From JAJPHT01 sp035526585 (GTDB lineage Archaea; Thermoplasmatota; SW-10-69-26; JACQPN01; JAJPHT01), in the NCBI GenBank assembly GCA_035526585.1, contig DATLCC010000044.1:1-40015 (forward strand): 40,015 nucleotides of DNA, written 5' to 3'. Every line of letters starts with the position of its first letter. Position 1 is the stretch's first letter. The notes beneath the pieces were generated by a model. That model had not been told where the DNA came from and made no database searches. It worked only from the letters and a program-made list of their open reading frames with translations. Below, in pieces: positions 32,099-39,411 of this stretch. The translations under genes and the position numbers were made by a program.

Positions 32099-33190
32099 TC
32101 AGCGCCGCAGCCGTCGCCGGATGGCGTTCGTCGCGAGCAGCGCGGGGAAGCGCAGGATCGCTCCGGCCAGGAGCACCGTGCACAGCATCGCGGTGCTGAC
32201 GATGAACCGGTTCGAGAGGGTGAGCGCGACCGGGTTGAGGACGGCAGCGTCCGCGTCGCGGCCAAGCGTGAGCACGTTGGCGCCGCGCAGGTCGTTCGCG
32301 AGCGCGACGTCCGGGCTCGCCTCCTCGAAGGTGAACCCCTCCGGGAGAGTGACCTTCACGTCCAGGTTCCAGCCCCTCGGGGCCTGGAGGTCGAGCACCT
32401 GGCGGATGCCCAGGAGGCCGAACGCGCTCCGGTCGTATGCGGCCGCCGCGTCCGCCACCTCCGCGTCGCGCTCCTTCTCCCGCGCGCTCTTCTTGTTCTG
32501 GATCGCCTTCTCCACGATCGAGAGCATGCTCGTGCGCTCGAGGTATTGCACGTCGATCGTCGCGACCAGGGTCAGCGGCGGCTCGGTCGGGTCGTTGGGC
32601 CCTGCGAGGCCGGAGGGCGACGCGGGCGGCGGCTGGATGCCGGTCTCGAGCGAATCCTGCGGCGACACGTTCGACCACTGGAGCTCGGTGTTCATCACGG
32701 TGACGTTGGGGATGCTGTGGCGGAGGTAGTCCGCGACGCGCGTCTCCTGCTCCTCCTGGAACGCCGCGAGCGCCGCGCCCGCGAAGCTCGCGCGGACCGC
32801 GTCCGCGGGGATGAACGCCTGGTCCGCGCCCAGCGCGGACGTCGCGTTCCCGAGCCCAGGCACGAGATCCTCTGCGGCGCCCTGGATGCGCGACGCGGCG
32901 ATGACCCGGATGTCGACGCGCGCCTGGATGCGCGCCGCGGCGCTGAACTTGCCGCCGCCGAAGATGACGTTCACGGTGTCGAGGTCGACGTCGCGGAACT
33001 GCATGTCGATCGAGACGTCCACGTCCTCGTTCGTGAGGCTCGGCCCGAGCGTCGCCTCCATCGTCGCGGTCGCGTTGCGCTTCGCGTCCTCCAGGAGCGA
33101 GTCGAGGGGCGTCGGAGGAAGCTGCCCGGTGGCCACGGGCGCGGTGAGGGCGAGCAAGAGCGCGAGCACGCTCGCCGTGACCACAGTCAC
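32099..33190 (-). CDS. Exported or membrane-anchored hypothetical protein
   Basis: I start this 363-residue protein at GTG 33190, where a signal peptide begins (MTVVTASVLALLLALTAPVATG). The long frame upstream is a GLGLGLG low-complexity repeat and its ATG overlaps the preceding gene. The mature region is a beta-rich extracellular domain, with a charged helix (KKSAREKERDAEVADAAAAYD) and a single C-terminal membrane segment (RFIVSTAMLCTVLLAGAILRFPALL) followed by arginines. No family is recognised. It lies downstream of the small membrane protein gene at 33289-33678 and may share its promoter. Confidence 0.65.
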   Translation of the reverse strand: MTVVTASVLALLLALTAPVATGQLPPTPLDSLLEDAKRNATATMEATLGPSLTNEDVDVSIDMQFRDVDLDTVNVIFGGGKFSAAARIQARVDIRVIAASRIQGAAEDLVPGLGNATSALGADQAFIPADAVRASFAGAALAAFQEEQETRVADYLRHSIPNVTVMNTELQWSNVSPQDSLETGIQPPPASPSGLAGPNDPTEPPLTLVATIDVQYLERTSMLSIVEKAIQNKKSAREKERDAEVADAAAAYDRSAFGLLGIRQVLDLQAPRGWNLDVKVTLPEGFTFEEASPDVALANDLRGANVLTLGRDADAAVLNPVALTLSNRFIVSTAMLCTVLLAGAILRFPALLATNAIRRRLRR

Positions 33191-33288
33191 GGCGGCGCCG
33201 CGCCGATGCGCGGCGAGCGCGAGGGACGTCCCGCGCCCTCGCCCCAGGCCCTTCCCTAGCCCGAGTCCGAGCCCCAGCCCGTCGGAAG

Positions 33289-33678
33289 CTACCACCGCGG
33301 CGTCCTCCCGCTCGCGAAGAAGACCATCCACACGGCGAGGAGCGCGATCGCGATCCCGAGCATCGCGCGCCGGCGCAGGATCGCGTTCTCCATCCAGGTC
33401 ATGCTCGCCTCGGGCGCGTCGCTCATCGCGCGCTGCACAAGGCGGCTCGCGAAGAAGGGGGGCGTGAAGGCGAACACGAGGATCGCAAGGGCCGCGCCCC
33501 AGAGGGCCGCGTTGAACCGGAACAGGCGCAGGTCGTCCACGGTGAGCGCCGCGACGAAGAGGAGGAGCGTCAGCGCGGTCGCGAGCGCGCGCGAGGCGGC
33601 CATCGCGCGCGGCCAGAGCGCCTCCTCCCGAGGGTCCAGCGGGCGCTGGAAGCGCGCCACGAAGCGTCGGACCTGCAT
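33289..33678 (-). CDS. Small membrane protein, about three transmembrane helices
   Basis: The 129-residue protein has hydrophobic segments near residues 32-46 (ALATALTLLLFVAAL), 58-72 (ALWGAALAILVFAF) and 106-122 (AMLGIAIALLAVWMVFF), with basic flanks. No motif or family is recognised. The ATG at 33678 lies about 27 nt from a TATA element that also serves the divergent gene at 33733. The stop is 98 nt from the next minus-strand gene. Confidence 0.65.
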   Translation of the reverse strand: MQVRRFVARFQRPLDPREEALWPRAMAASRALATALTLLLFVAALTVDDLRLFRFNAALWGAALAILVFAFTPPFFASRLVQRAMSDAPEASMTWMENAILRRRAMLGIAIALLAVWMVFFASGRTPRW

Positions 33679-33700
33679 GCGCAGGAGCGCGGCTCGCGTC

Positions 33701-33709
33701 GCTTAAACG
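33701..33709. promoter_or_regulatory. Shared TATA element of a second bidirectional promoter
   Basis: GCTTAAACG lies in the 54-nt gap between divergent membrane-protein genes, about 28 nt from the forward ATG (33733) and 27 nt from the reverse ATG (33678). The geometry is the same as at 7141-7148. Confidence 0.5.
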
Positions 33710-33732
33710 TTCAGTTGTCTTCCGCAGCGGCG

Positions 33733-35127
33733 ATGCGTCTGGCGCGCACGGGGCTCCTCCTTCTGCTCCTCGCGACGCCTGGCGCCGCTGCCTGGCCCGC
33801 GAGCCTCGTTAGCGCCCCGAGCGGCGCGTCGCTGCGGGAGTCGCTCCTTCTTGCGGGCGCGCTGGACGCGAGCGCTGCGGGCGGCGTCTTTGGCGCGCCC
33901 ACCGTGGACACGCTCGTCTTCGACGCGCCGGTCCGGGCGCGCATGTGTCCCGACCAGGCCGGGCAGCCGCAGGGCGAGGCGAACTGCGCAGGAGCGGAGG
34001 TGACGAACGACGCGCGGCTGTACTTCCACGCGGGCGGCGCCATCGTGCGCGTGGACGCCGCCGCGCCGATCGCGCTGCGCGGCCCCGCGACGGTCGCCGC
34101 GCTCGGAGGGCCCAACGTCACGCTGAACACGTTCGACGTGGGGACCGGCGTCTACTCGGGTGGCGCGACCACCGTCACGTCGAACTCCACCGTGTACGCG
34201 CTGCGGCCGCTCCAGTCGCAGGCGAGCCTGGAGCTGCGCGGCAACGAAGGGTTCCGCACGTACAACGGAACGGCCTACACGCTCTACCTGCGCAACGCGA
34301 GCGTCGCCACGCTCTCCGCGCGCGGGGCGTTCCTCGGCGGCCCCGGCCCCGAGGCGACGCTTGCGCGCGCGCCGCTCGCGGCCGCGGAGGACGCCATCCG
34401 CATCGAGGATCTCTACACGCTCCTCCATGCCGTCCAACCGCCCACGACGGCCGACCGGCGCGCGGACCTCGCGGAGGCGTTCGGCCCCTTCGCCCTCGTG
34501 CCCGCCCTCCTCGACGGGGGCGCCGCGGCGCGCACGAACCTGACCCTGAACGGCGCCGCGCGCGGCGAGTTCACGTTCCTCCACGTGAGCGACCTTCGCA
34601 TGGGGAGCGACGGCGTCTTGTGGACCGGGAGCGGCAACGTCAGCTACGCGGTGGACAACGACGTCGTCACGCCCGAGCTTGGCGAGAGCGTCCGATTCCC
34701 GATCGCGCTCCCGATCCTGCTCCTCGCCGCCGCCCTTCTCGCGCGCCTCGTCACGCATCGCGAGCCCGCGCCCAAGCGCCGGCGCCTCCTCGCGCACGCC
34801 TTGCGCATCGCGGGCCTCGTCGCGCTCACGTTCTTGGCCGCCGCGGCGCTCGCGCCCCTCTTCGGGTTCTCCCCGCTCCTGGACGCCCGCGTCCTCACGT
34901 TCCGCAGCCGCGTCCAGCTCGCGCTCCTCGTCGTGGGCATGGTCGCCTGCGCCTGGCTCGCCGTCGGCCTCCCCGGCGAGAGCCTCGCACGCAGCGCGCT
35001 CTCGTGGCGCGCCCAGCCGCGCGCGGCCGTCGTGCCCGTCGTGGTGGGGCTGCTCGCCGCGCTCCTCTTCGTGCTCCTCGCCGCGCCGGTGCTGCTCTCG
35101 TTCGTCGTGCGCTTCGTGCGGCTCTGA
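33733..35127 (+). CDS. Membrane-anchored hypothetical protein, beta-rich ectodomain
   Basis: The 464-residue protein has a signal peptide (MRLARTGLLLLLLATPGAAA), an extracellular beta-rich domain to about residue 315 with one cysteine pair, and about four C-terminal membrane segments (near IALPILLLAAALLARLV, IAGLVALTFLAAAALAPLFGF, LALLVVGMVACAWLAVGL and VVVGLLAALLFVLLAAPVLL). No family is recognised. The ATG at 33733 is supported by the signal peptide and the TATA distance; a TTG six codons upstream is the alternative. The stop is followed after one base by the second copy of the TGACC-N4-GGTTA element. Confidence 0.65.
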   Translation: MRLARTGLLLLLLATPGAAAWPASLVSAPSGASLRESLLLAGALDASAAGGVFGAPTVDTLVFDAPVRARMCPDQAGQPQGEANCAGAEVTNDARLYFHAGGAIVRVDAAAPIALRGPATVAALGGPNVTLNTFDVGTGVYSGGATTVTSNSTVYALRPLQSQASLELRGNEGFRTYNGTAYTLYLRNASVATLSARGAFLGGPGPEATLARAPLAAAEDAIRIEDLYTLLHAVQPPTTADRRADLAEAFGPFALVPALLDGGAAARTNLTLNGAARGEFTFLHVSDLRMGSDGVLWTGSGNVSYAVDNDVVTPELGESVRFPIALPILLLAAALLARLVTHREPAPKRRRLLAHALRIAGLVALTFLAAAALAPLFGFSPLLDARVLTFRSRVQLALLVVGMVACAWLAVGLPGESLARSALSWRAQPRAAVVPVVVGLLAALLFVLLAAPVLLSFVVRFVRL

Positions 35128-35128
35128 G

Positions 35129-35149
35129 ATGTGTGACCACGTGGTTACG
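35129..35149. promoter_or_regulatory. Dyad element TGACC-N4-GGTTA, copy 2
   Basis: TGACC-ACGT-GGTTA at 35134-35147 matches copy 1 (6466-6486) at 18 of 21 positions. It lies about 150 nt upstream of the proteasome beta genes and so could control them. The half-sites and spacing are those of the tetR operator at 24244-24263. Confidence 0.5.
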
Positions 35150-35233
35150 CATCAAGGCGAAGCAGGCTTCCGCGCATCCTGGCCACACGTGGCGTGACCG
35201 TCTGCGCTCCGCGCGAGTCACCAAGACGCGCAA

Positions 35234-35241
35234 CCCTTTTA
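35234..35241 (+). promoter_or_regulatory. Probable TATA region of the proteasome beta operon
   Basis: CCCTTTTA is the main A/T-rich element upstream of the first beta gene, about 60 nt before its ATG, which would give a leader of roughly 30-35 nt. A Shine-Dalgarno-like AGAGG (35287-35291) stands 8 nt before the ATG. Confidence 0.4.
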
Positions 35242-35258
35242 CCAAAGGCGCAGAATCG

Positions 35259-35282
35259 ACCCCTGCTCTTCTAGGGGTTTTT
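35259..35282 (+). terminator. Hairpin plus T run just before psmB
   Basis: ACCCCT (35259-35264) pairs with AGGGGT (35273-35278) around an 8-nt loop, followed by a run of T to 35282. It looks like a terminator but lies between the likely promoter and the ribosome site of the first beta gene, so it could instead act as a leader attenuator. Confidence 0.35.
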
Positions 35283-35299
35283 CTAGAGAGGATCATCCG

Positions 35300-35941
35300 A
35301 TGGACGGGACGAGTGTACTCAAGACGGGCACGACCACGGTCGGCCTCGTATGCAAGGACGGCGTCGTCATGGGCGCAGACATGCGCGCCACGATGGGGCA
35401 TCTCATCTCCCACAAGGAGACCCAGAAGCTCTTCAAGATCGACGAGCACATGGGCTTCACGATCGCGGGCCTGGTCGGCGATGCGCAGGTGCTCGCCCGC
35501 TGGCTCACCGCGGAGGTCGAGCTCTACCGCGTGAAGCGAGGGACGCCGATGAGCATCCGCGCGGCCTCGACGCTCCTCGCGAACATCATGAACCAGCGCA
35601 AGTTCGCCCCCTTCTACGTGCAGCTCCTCGTGGGCGGCGTGGACGAGGAAGGCAACCACATGTACTCGCTGGACGCCGCGGGCGGCAGCATCCCCGACAA
35701 GTTCGTGACGACGGGCTCGGGCAGCGTCTTCGTGTACGGCGTGCTCGAAGACCACTACAAGGACGACATCACGGTCGAGCAGGGGCTCGACCTCGCCGTT
35801 CGCGGCATCACCGCCGCCATGAAGCGCGACAGCGCCTCGGGCGACGGCATGATGGTCGCGAGCATCACGAAGAAGGACGGCTACAAGCTCCTCACGAAAG
35901 AGGAGTGGCAGGGCCGCAAGAAGCGGATGGGGCTGAGCTAA
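35300..35941 (+). CDS. psmB: 20S proteasome beta subunit, copy 1
   Basis: Beta subunits form the proteolytic inner rings of the 20S proteasome. The 213-residue precursor has a very short propeptide ending KTG, with cleavage before TTTVG exposing the catalytic Thr11. In mature numbering Asp17 (GADMRAT) and Lys33 (QKLFK) are present, as are the conserved GDAQVLARW, VQLLVGG, SLDAAGG, TTGSGSVFVYGVLE and KRDSASGDG motifs. So this copy should be active. It resembles the Thermoplasma acidophilum beta subunit closely. A second, highly similar gene follows with no gap, then aCPSF1, the order conserved in many archaea. A Shine-Dalgarno-like AGAGG precedes the ATG. Confidence 0.96.
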   Translation: MDGTSVLKTGTTTVGLVCKDGVVMGADMRATMGHLISHKETQKLFKIDEHMGFTIAGLVGDAQVLARWLTAEVELYRVKRGTPMSIRAASTLLANIMNQRKFAPFYVQLLVGGVDEEGNHMYSLDAAGGSIPDKFVTTGSGSVFVYGVLEDHYKDDITVEQGLDLAVRGITAAMKRDSASGDGMMVASITKKDGYKLLTKEEWQGRKKRMGLS

Positions 35942-36631
35942 ATGGAATTCATGCAGGGACCCCCGATGAGCGGGGCGGCGCCGGCACCTGGTGCCGAAGG
36001 CAACAAGGTGCTGAAGACGGGAACCACCACGGTGGGGATCGTGTGCAAGGACGGCGTCGTCATGGGCGCCGACATGCGCGCCACGATGGGACACCTCATC
36101 GCGCACAAGAACACGGACAAGCTGTTCCGCATCGACGACCACCTTGCGATGACGATCGCCGGCAGCGTCGGCGACGCGCAGGTGCTCGTGCGCTGGCTCA
36201 CTTCCGAGGTCGAGCTCTACAAGGTCAAGCGAAACGCGCCCATGTCGGTGCGCGCGGCCTCGACCCTCATGGCGAACATCCTCAACCAGCGGAAGTTCAC
36301 CCCCTTCTACGTGCAGCTCCTCGTGGGCGGTGTGGACCTCGAAGGGCCGGCCATCTACTCGCTGGACGCCGCGGGCGGCAGCATCCCCGACAAGTTCGTG
36401 ACGACCGGGTCGGGCAGCGTCTTCGTGTATGGTGTCCTCGAAGACCACTTCAAGGAGAACATGACGATCGAGGAAGGCCTCGACCTCGCCGTCCGCGGCA
36501 TCGCGGCCGCCATGAAGCGCGACAGCGCGTCGGGCGACGGCATGAACATCACGTCGATCACGAAGTCCCACGCGTACAAGGCGCTCACGGCGGAAGACAT
36601 CGCTGCGCGCCGCAAGCGTCTGGGCGTATAG
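35942..36631 (+). CDS. psmB: 20S proteasome beta subunit, copy 2 (tandem paralogue)
   Basis: This 229-residue paralogue starts at an ATG directly after the TAA of copy 1. It has a longer, Pro/Ala/Gly-rich propeptide of 27 residues and the same KTG-TTTVG processing site (Thr28). Asp17 and Lys33 (mature numbering) and the RDSASGDG segment are intact, so both copies look catalytically competent. The two proteins are nearly collinear with long identical blocks (GVVMGADMRATMGHLI, FYVQLLVGG, SLDAAGGSIPDKFVTTGSG), indicating a fairly recent tandem duplication. Mixed or alternative beta rings are possible. No alpha subunit gene lies in the window. Confidence 0.94.
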   Translation: MEFMQGPPMSGAAPAPGAEGNKVLKTGTTTVGIVCKDGVVMGADMRATMGHLIAHKNTDKLFRIDDHLAMTIAGSVGDAQVLVRWLTSEVELYKVKRNAPMSVRAASTLMANILNQRKFTPFYVQLLVGGVDLEGPAIYSLDAAGGSIPDKFVTTGSGSVFVYGVLEDHFKENMTIEEGLDLAVRGIAAAMKRDSASGDGMNITSITKSHAYKALTAEDIAARRKRLGV

Positions 36632-36668
36632 GCACAGGCTTGCTCACCATCCAAGGATCAAGAGATTT

Positions 36669-36720
36669 GCCGACGGCGTGGCACGTAGTGCCCGCAGGCA
36701 CGAAGTGCCACGGCGTCGGC
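36669..36720 (+). ncRNA. Long leader hairpin upstream of aCPSF1
   Basis: Bases 36669-36684 pair with 36705-36720 in a 16-position stem with a single mismatch. A small internal loop (GTA/GAA) leads to an inner GTGCC/GGCAC stem (36688-36692 with 36697-36701) capped by CGCA. The structure ends 13 nt before the aCPSF1 ATG, in the gap after the second beta gene. It probably forms in the mRNA as a leader or intercistronic RNA structure; function is not known. Confidence 0.6.
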
Positions 36721-36733
36721 CGAGAGTGAAAAC

Positions 36734-38647
36734 ATGGGCGTCGAAGAGCTCCTTAAGGAGATCCGCGAGGAAGTCAAGAAAGAGATCCCGGCCACCGTCG
36801 AGGTCACCGACATCGAGTTCGAGGCCGCGGTGCTCGTCATCTACACGAAGCACCCCGAGCGTTTCGCGGAGGACGAGGACCTCGTCCGCCGCCTCGCGAA
36901 GAAGCTGCGCAAGCGCGTCGTGGTCCGCCCGGACCCGAGCGTGCTTGCGAGCGTCGACAAGTCGGACAAGACCATCCGGGACCTCGTGCCGGCCGAGGCC
37001 GAGATCACGGAGCTCTACTTCGAGCCCGACATCGGCGAGGTCATCATCGAGGCGCGCAAGCCCGGCCTCGTGATCGGGCGCCACGGGACGACCCTGAACG
37101 ATATCACGAAGGCGATCGGCTGGGCGCCGAAGGTCATCCGCACGCCGCCCATCCCTTCGAAGAACGTGAAGGAGATCCGCCAGTACCTGCGCACGATCGC
37201 GGACGAGCGCAAGGAGATCCTGCACCGCGTCGGCCGCCGCATCTACCGCGGCGGCGTGAAGGAGGAGCAGTGGGTGCGCTGGACGAGCCTCGGGGGCTAC
37301 CGCGAGGTCGGGCGCTCCTGCCACCTGCTCCAGACGCAGGACACCAAGATCCTCATCGACTGCGGCGTGAACTTCGCGAACGACGACAAGGCGACGCCCT
37401 ACCTGCACCTGGGCGAGGTGTGGCCGCTCACCCAGCTCGATGCGGTCATCCTCACGCATGCGCACATGGACCACTGCGGCCTGATCCCGCTGCTGTACAA
37501 GTACGGCTACGACGGCCCCGTGTACCTCACGGCGCCGACGCGCGACCTCGCGGTCCTGCTGTGCATGGACTACATCAAGATCGCTGCGGCGGAAGGGAAG
37601 AAGCCGCCCTACGAGTCGGACCACATCCGCGACTTCGTGAAGCACAGCGTGACGCTGGAGTTCGGCGACACGACCGACATCGCCCCGGATGTCAAGCTCA
37701 CCTTCTCCAACTCCGGGCACATCCTGGGCTCGGCCGTCTCCCATTTCCACATCGGGGACGGCTTCTACAACGTGTGCTGCACGTCGGACATGAAGTACGA
37801 GCGCACGTGGCTCTTCAACCCGACGAACAACAAGTTCCCGCGCCTCGAGACGCTCATCATGGAGGCCACGTACGGTGGCCGCAACGATTTCCAGCCGACG
37901 CGCCAGCAGGCGCAGGACCAGATGAAGGAGATCTGCCAACGGGTCCTCCCCCGCGGCGGAAAGCTCGTCGTCCCCTGCTTCGCCGTCGGGCGCTCGCAGG
38001 AGATCATGCTCGTGATGGAGGAGCTCATCCGCAACGGCGACGTGCCGCGCGTGCCCGTCTACCTCGACGGCATGATCTGGGAAGCGACCGCCATCCACAC
38101 GGCGTACCCGGAGTACCTCAACAACGAGCTCAGGAACGAGATCTTCCACGAAGGCTCGAACCCGCTCCTCTCGGACATCTTCATCCGCGTCGACTCGCAG
38201 GAGATGCGCCGCAAGGTGCTCGACGCGACCGAGCCGTGCGTCGTGCTCGCCACGAGCGGCATGATGAGCGGCGGCCCGGTCATGGAATACTTCCGCCACT
38301 GGGCACAGGACAAGCGCAACGCGCTCGTGTTCGTCGGCTTCCAGGCCGGCGGCACGCTCGGGCGCCGCATCCAGCAGGGGTGGCGCGAGATCCCGATGAG
38401 CGCGGAGCGCGGGCGCAGCGGCGTCGTGAAGGTCGAGATGGACGTCGAGACCGTCGACGGCTTCTCGGGCCACTCGGACCGCCGGCAGCTGATGAACTAC
38501 ATCAACAACATCACGCCCAAGCCCGACCACGTGATCACGATGCACGGCGAAGAGTCGAAGTGCATCGATCTTGCGACCTCGATCCACAAGAAGTATCACA
38601 TGCGGACGGAAGCGCCGATGAATTTGGAGACCATCCGCCTGAAGTGA
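36734..38647 (+). CDS. aCPSF1/FttA: KH-domain beta-CASP ribonuclease, transcription termination factor
   Basis: This 637-residue protein is the archaeal CPSF73 homologue that cleaves RNA and terminates transcription at U-rich ends. Residues 1 to about 180 contain two KH-type domains (GRHG loop at 115-118). The metallo-beta-lactamase core has the zinc motif LTHAHMDHCG (His242, His244, Asp246, His247) and SNSGHILGSAVSHF, and the beta-CASP insert includes PCFAVGRSQEIM and ATSGMMSGGPVMEY. The C-terminal zinc elements are GFSGHSD and MHGEESKC. The protein ends APMNLETIRLK, the family's conserved end. It follows the proteasome beta genes, as in many archaea. The last 36 bp are copied downstream in an alternating array. 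Confidence 0.96.
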   Translation: MGVEELLKEIREEVKKEIPATVEVTDIEFEAAVLVIYTKHPERFAEDEDLVRRLAKKLRKRVVVRPDPSVLASVDKSDKTIRDLVPAEAEITELYFEPDIGEVIIEARKPGLVIGRHGTTLNDITKAIGWAPKVIRTPPIPSKNVKEIRQYLRTIADERKEILHRVGRRIYRGGVKEEQWVRWTSLGGYREVGRSCHLLQTQDTKILIDCGVNFANDDKATPYLHLGEVWPLTQLDAVILTHAHMDHCGLIPLLYKYGYDGPVYLTAPTRDLAVLLCMDYIKIAAAEGKKPPYESDHIRDFVKHSVTLEFGDTTDIAPDVKLTFSNSGHILGSAVSHFHIGDGFYNVCCTSDMKYERTWLFNPTNNKFPRLETLIMEATYGGRNDFQPTRQQAQDQMKEICQRVLPRGGKLVVPCFAVGRSQEIMLVMEELIRNGDVPRVPVYLDGMIWEATAIHTAYPEYLNNELRNEIFHEGSNPLLSDIFIRVDSQEMRRKVLDATEPCVVLATSGMMSGGPVMEYFRHWAQDKRNALVFVGFQAGGTLGRRIQQGWREIPMSAERGRSGVVKVEMDVETVDGFSGHSDRRQLMNYINNITPKPDHVITMHGEESKCIDLATSIHKKYHMRTEAPMNLETIRLK

Positions 38648-38888
38648 GCGGGCAGCGCTCACGAAGGCTTGAGGTTTCCAAATTCATCGGTAGTGGACGT
38701 GAGGCCGCGAAGCGGCCGGTCCGCCGCTGCGGACACGTCCATACCGATGAATTTGGAAACCATCCGCCTGAAGTGAGCGCCGAAGGCGCGAGCGGAAGGT
38801 GGATGGTCCGCAGGTTCATCGGCGCGGCGAACGCCGCAGCGTTCGACGCAGGCCCATGAATCTGGAGACCATCCGCCTGAAGTGAGTC
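38615..38888. repeat. Five-copy alternating inverted array of the aCPSF1 gene end
   Basis: A 36-nt unit beginning CCGATGAATTTGGAGACC is found at 38615-38650 (plus, the gene end itself), 38656-38690 (minus), 38744-38779 (plus), 38790-38822 (minus, degenerate) and 38853-38888 (plus). The plus copies all encode MNLETIRLK and a TGA stop, with only synonymous changes (TTG/CTG, GAG/GAA). Spacers contain small perfect hairpins such as GGCCGC-GAA-GCGGCC and GTCCGC-CGCT-GCGGAC. Adjacent opposite copies can fold into stems of more than 30 bp. No gene is seen between 38648 and 38897. Confidence 0.85.
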
Positions 38889-38897
38889 CGAGGTTGT

Positions 38898-39380
38898 TCA
38901 CTCGATCGCGACGATCGGCATCCATCGCAGCGCCTGGTGCGATTCTCCGAGGGAGGCTTCGAGCTTCGCGAGCGCGCCCAAAGCGTCGGCTTCGTGGCGC
39001 GCGATGCTCTCGTTGGCCTTCGCCTGCGCGTCCGCGTTCGTGGAGCGTTTCGCGAACCCTTCGTCGTAGCTCACCGACCAGGTCCACGACGCACCATCCA
39101 TCGCGCTTCGCGCCTCGAGGGAAGGCCGGTGGAACGCCTCGGGGCCGGCCGTGACGCTCGCGTTGTCTTGCGAGCGCGCGGCGTCCGTCCAGCCTGCGGC
39201 GCGCATGGCATCGTGGACGCGCGTGGCGTTCCAGCGCGACGCGAAGTCCGCGGTGGCGACGACGCCGCTGAAATGGTACGAGCAGTCCGTCGGCCCGCTG
39301 CCGCGCTTGCAGCCAGGATCCCATCCCATGCACCCCGCTACAAGGAGCGTCAGGACGAGCCAGAAAACGAGGTGACGCAC
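38898..39380 (-). CDS. Lipoprotein of unknown function
   Basis: I start this 160-residue protein at GTG 39380, which gives a lipoprotein signal (MRHLVFWLVLTLLVAGC). The mature part has two more cysteines near the N-terminus (PGCKRG, TDCSYHF), a mixed alpha/beta middle and a helical Ala/Glu-rich C-terminal segment. No family is recognised. It is convergent with aCPSF1 across the inverted array, and its upstream side is the repeat block at 39412-39664. Confidence 0.65.
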   Translation of the reverse strand: MRHLVFWLVLTLLVAGCMGWDPGCKRGSGPTDCSYHFSGVVATADFASRWNATRVHDAMRAAGWTDAARSQDNASVTAGPEAFHRPSLEARSAMDGASWTWSVSYDEGFAKRSTNADAQAKANESIARHEADALGALAKLEASLGESHQALRWMPIVAIE

Positions 39381-39411
39381 AAGCGAGTCAAGCCCGGGCC
39401 ATGGATGAAAA

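Noticed and set aside
29181..32729. An 1182-codon plus-strand open frame
   Set aside because: It is antisense to the M14 carboxypeptidase, a lipoprotein and a membrane protein, with low-complexity Arg/Val/His composition.
38615..38888. The repeated gene end considered as a transposon end or MITE
   Set aside because: No target-site duplication, no transposase and no distinct terminal repeats. The unit equals the conserved coding end of aCPSF1, so a copy of the gene end is the simpler view.
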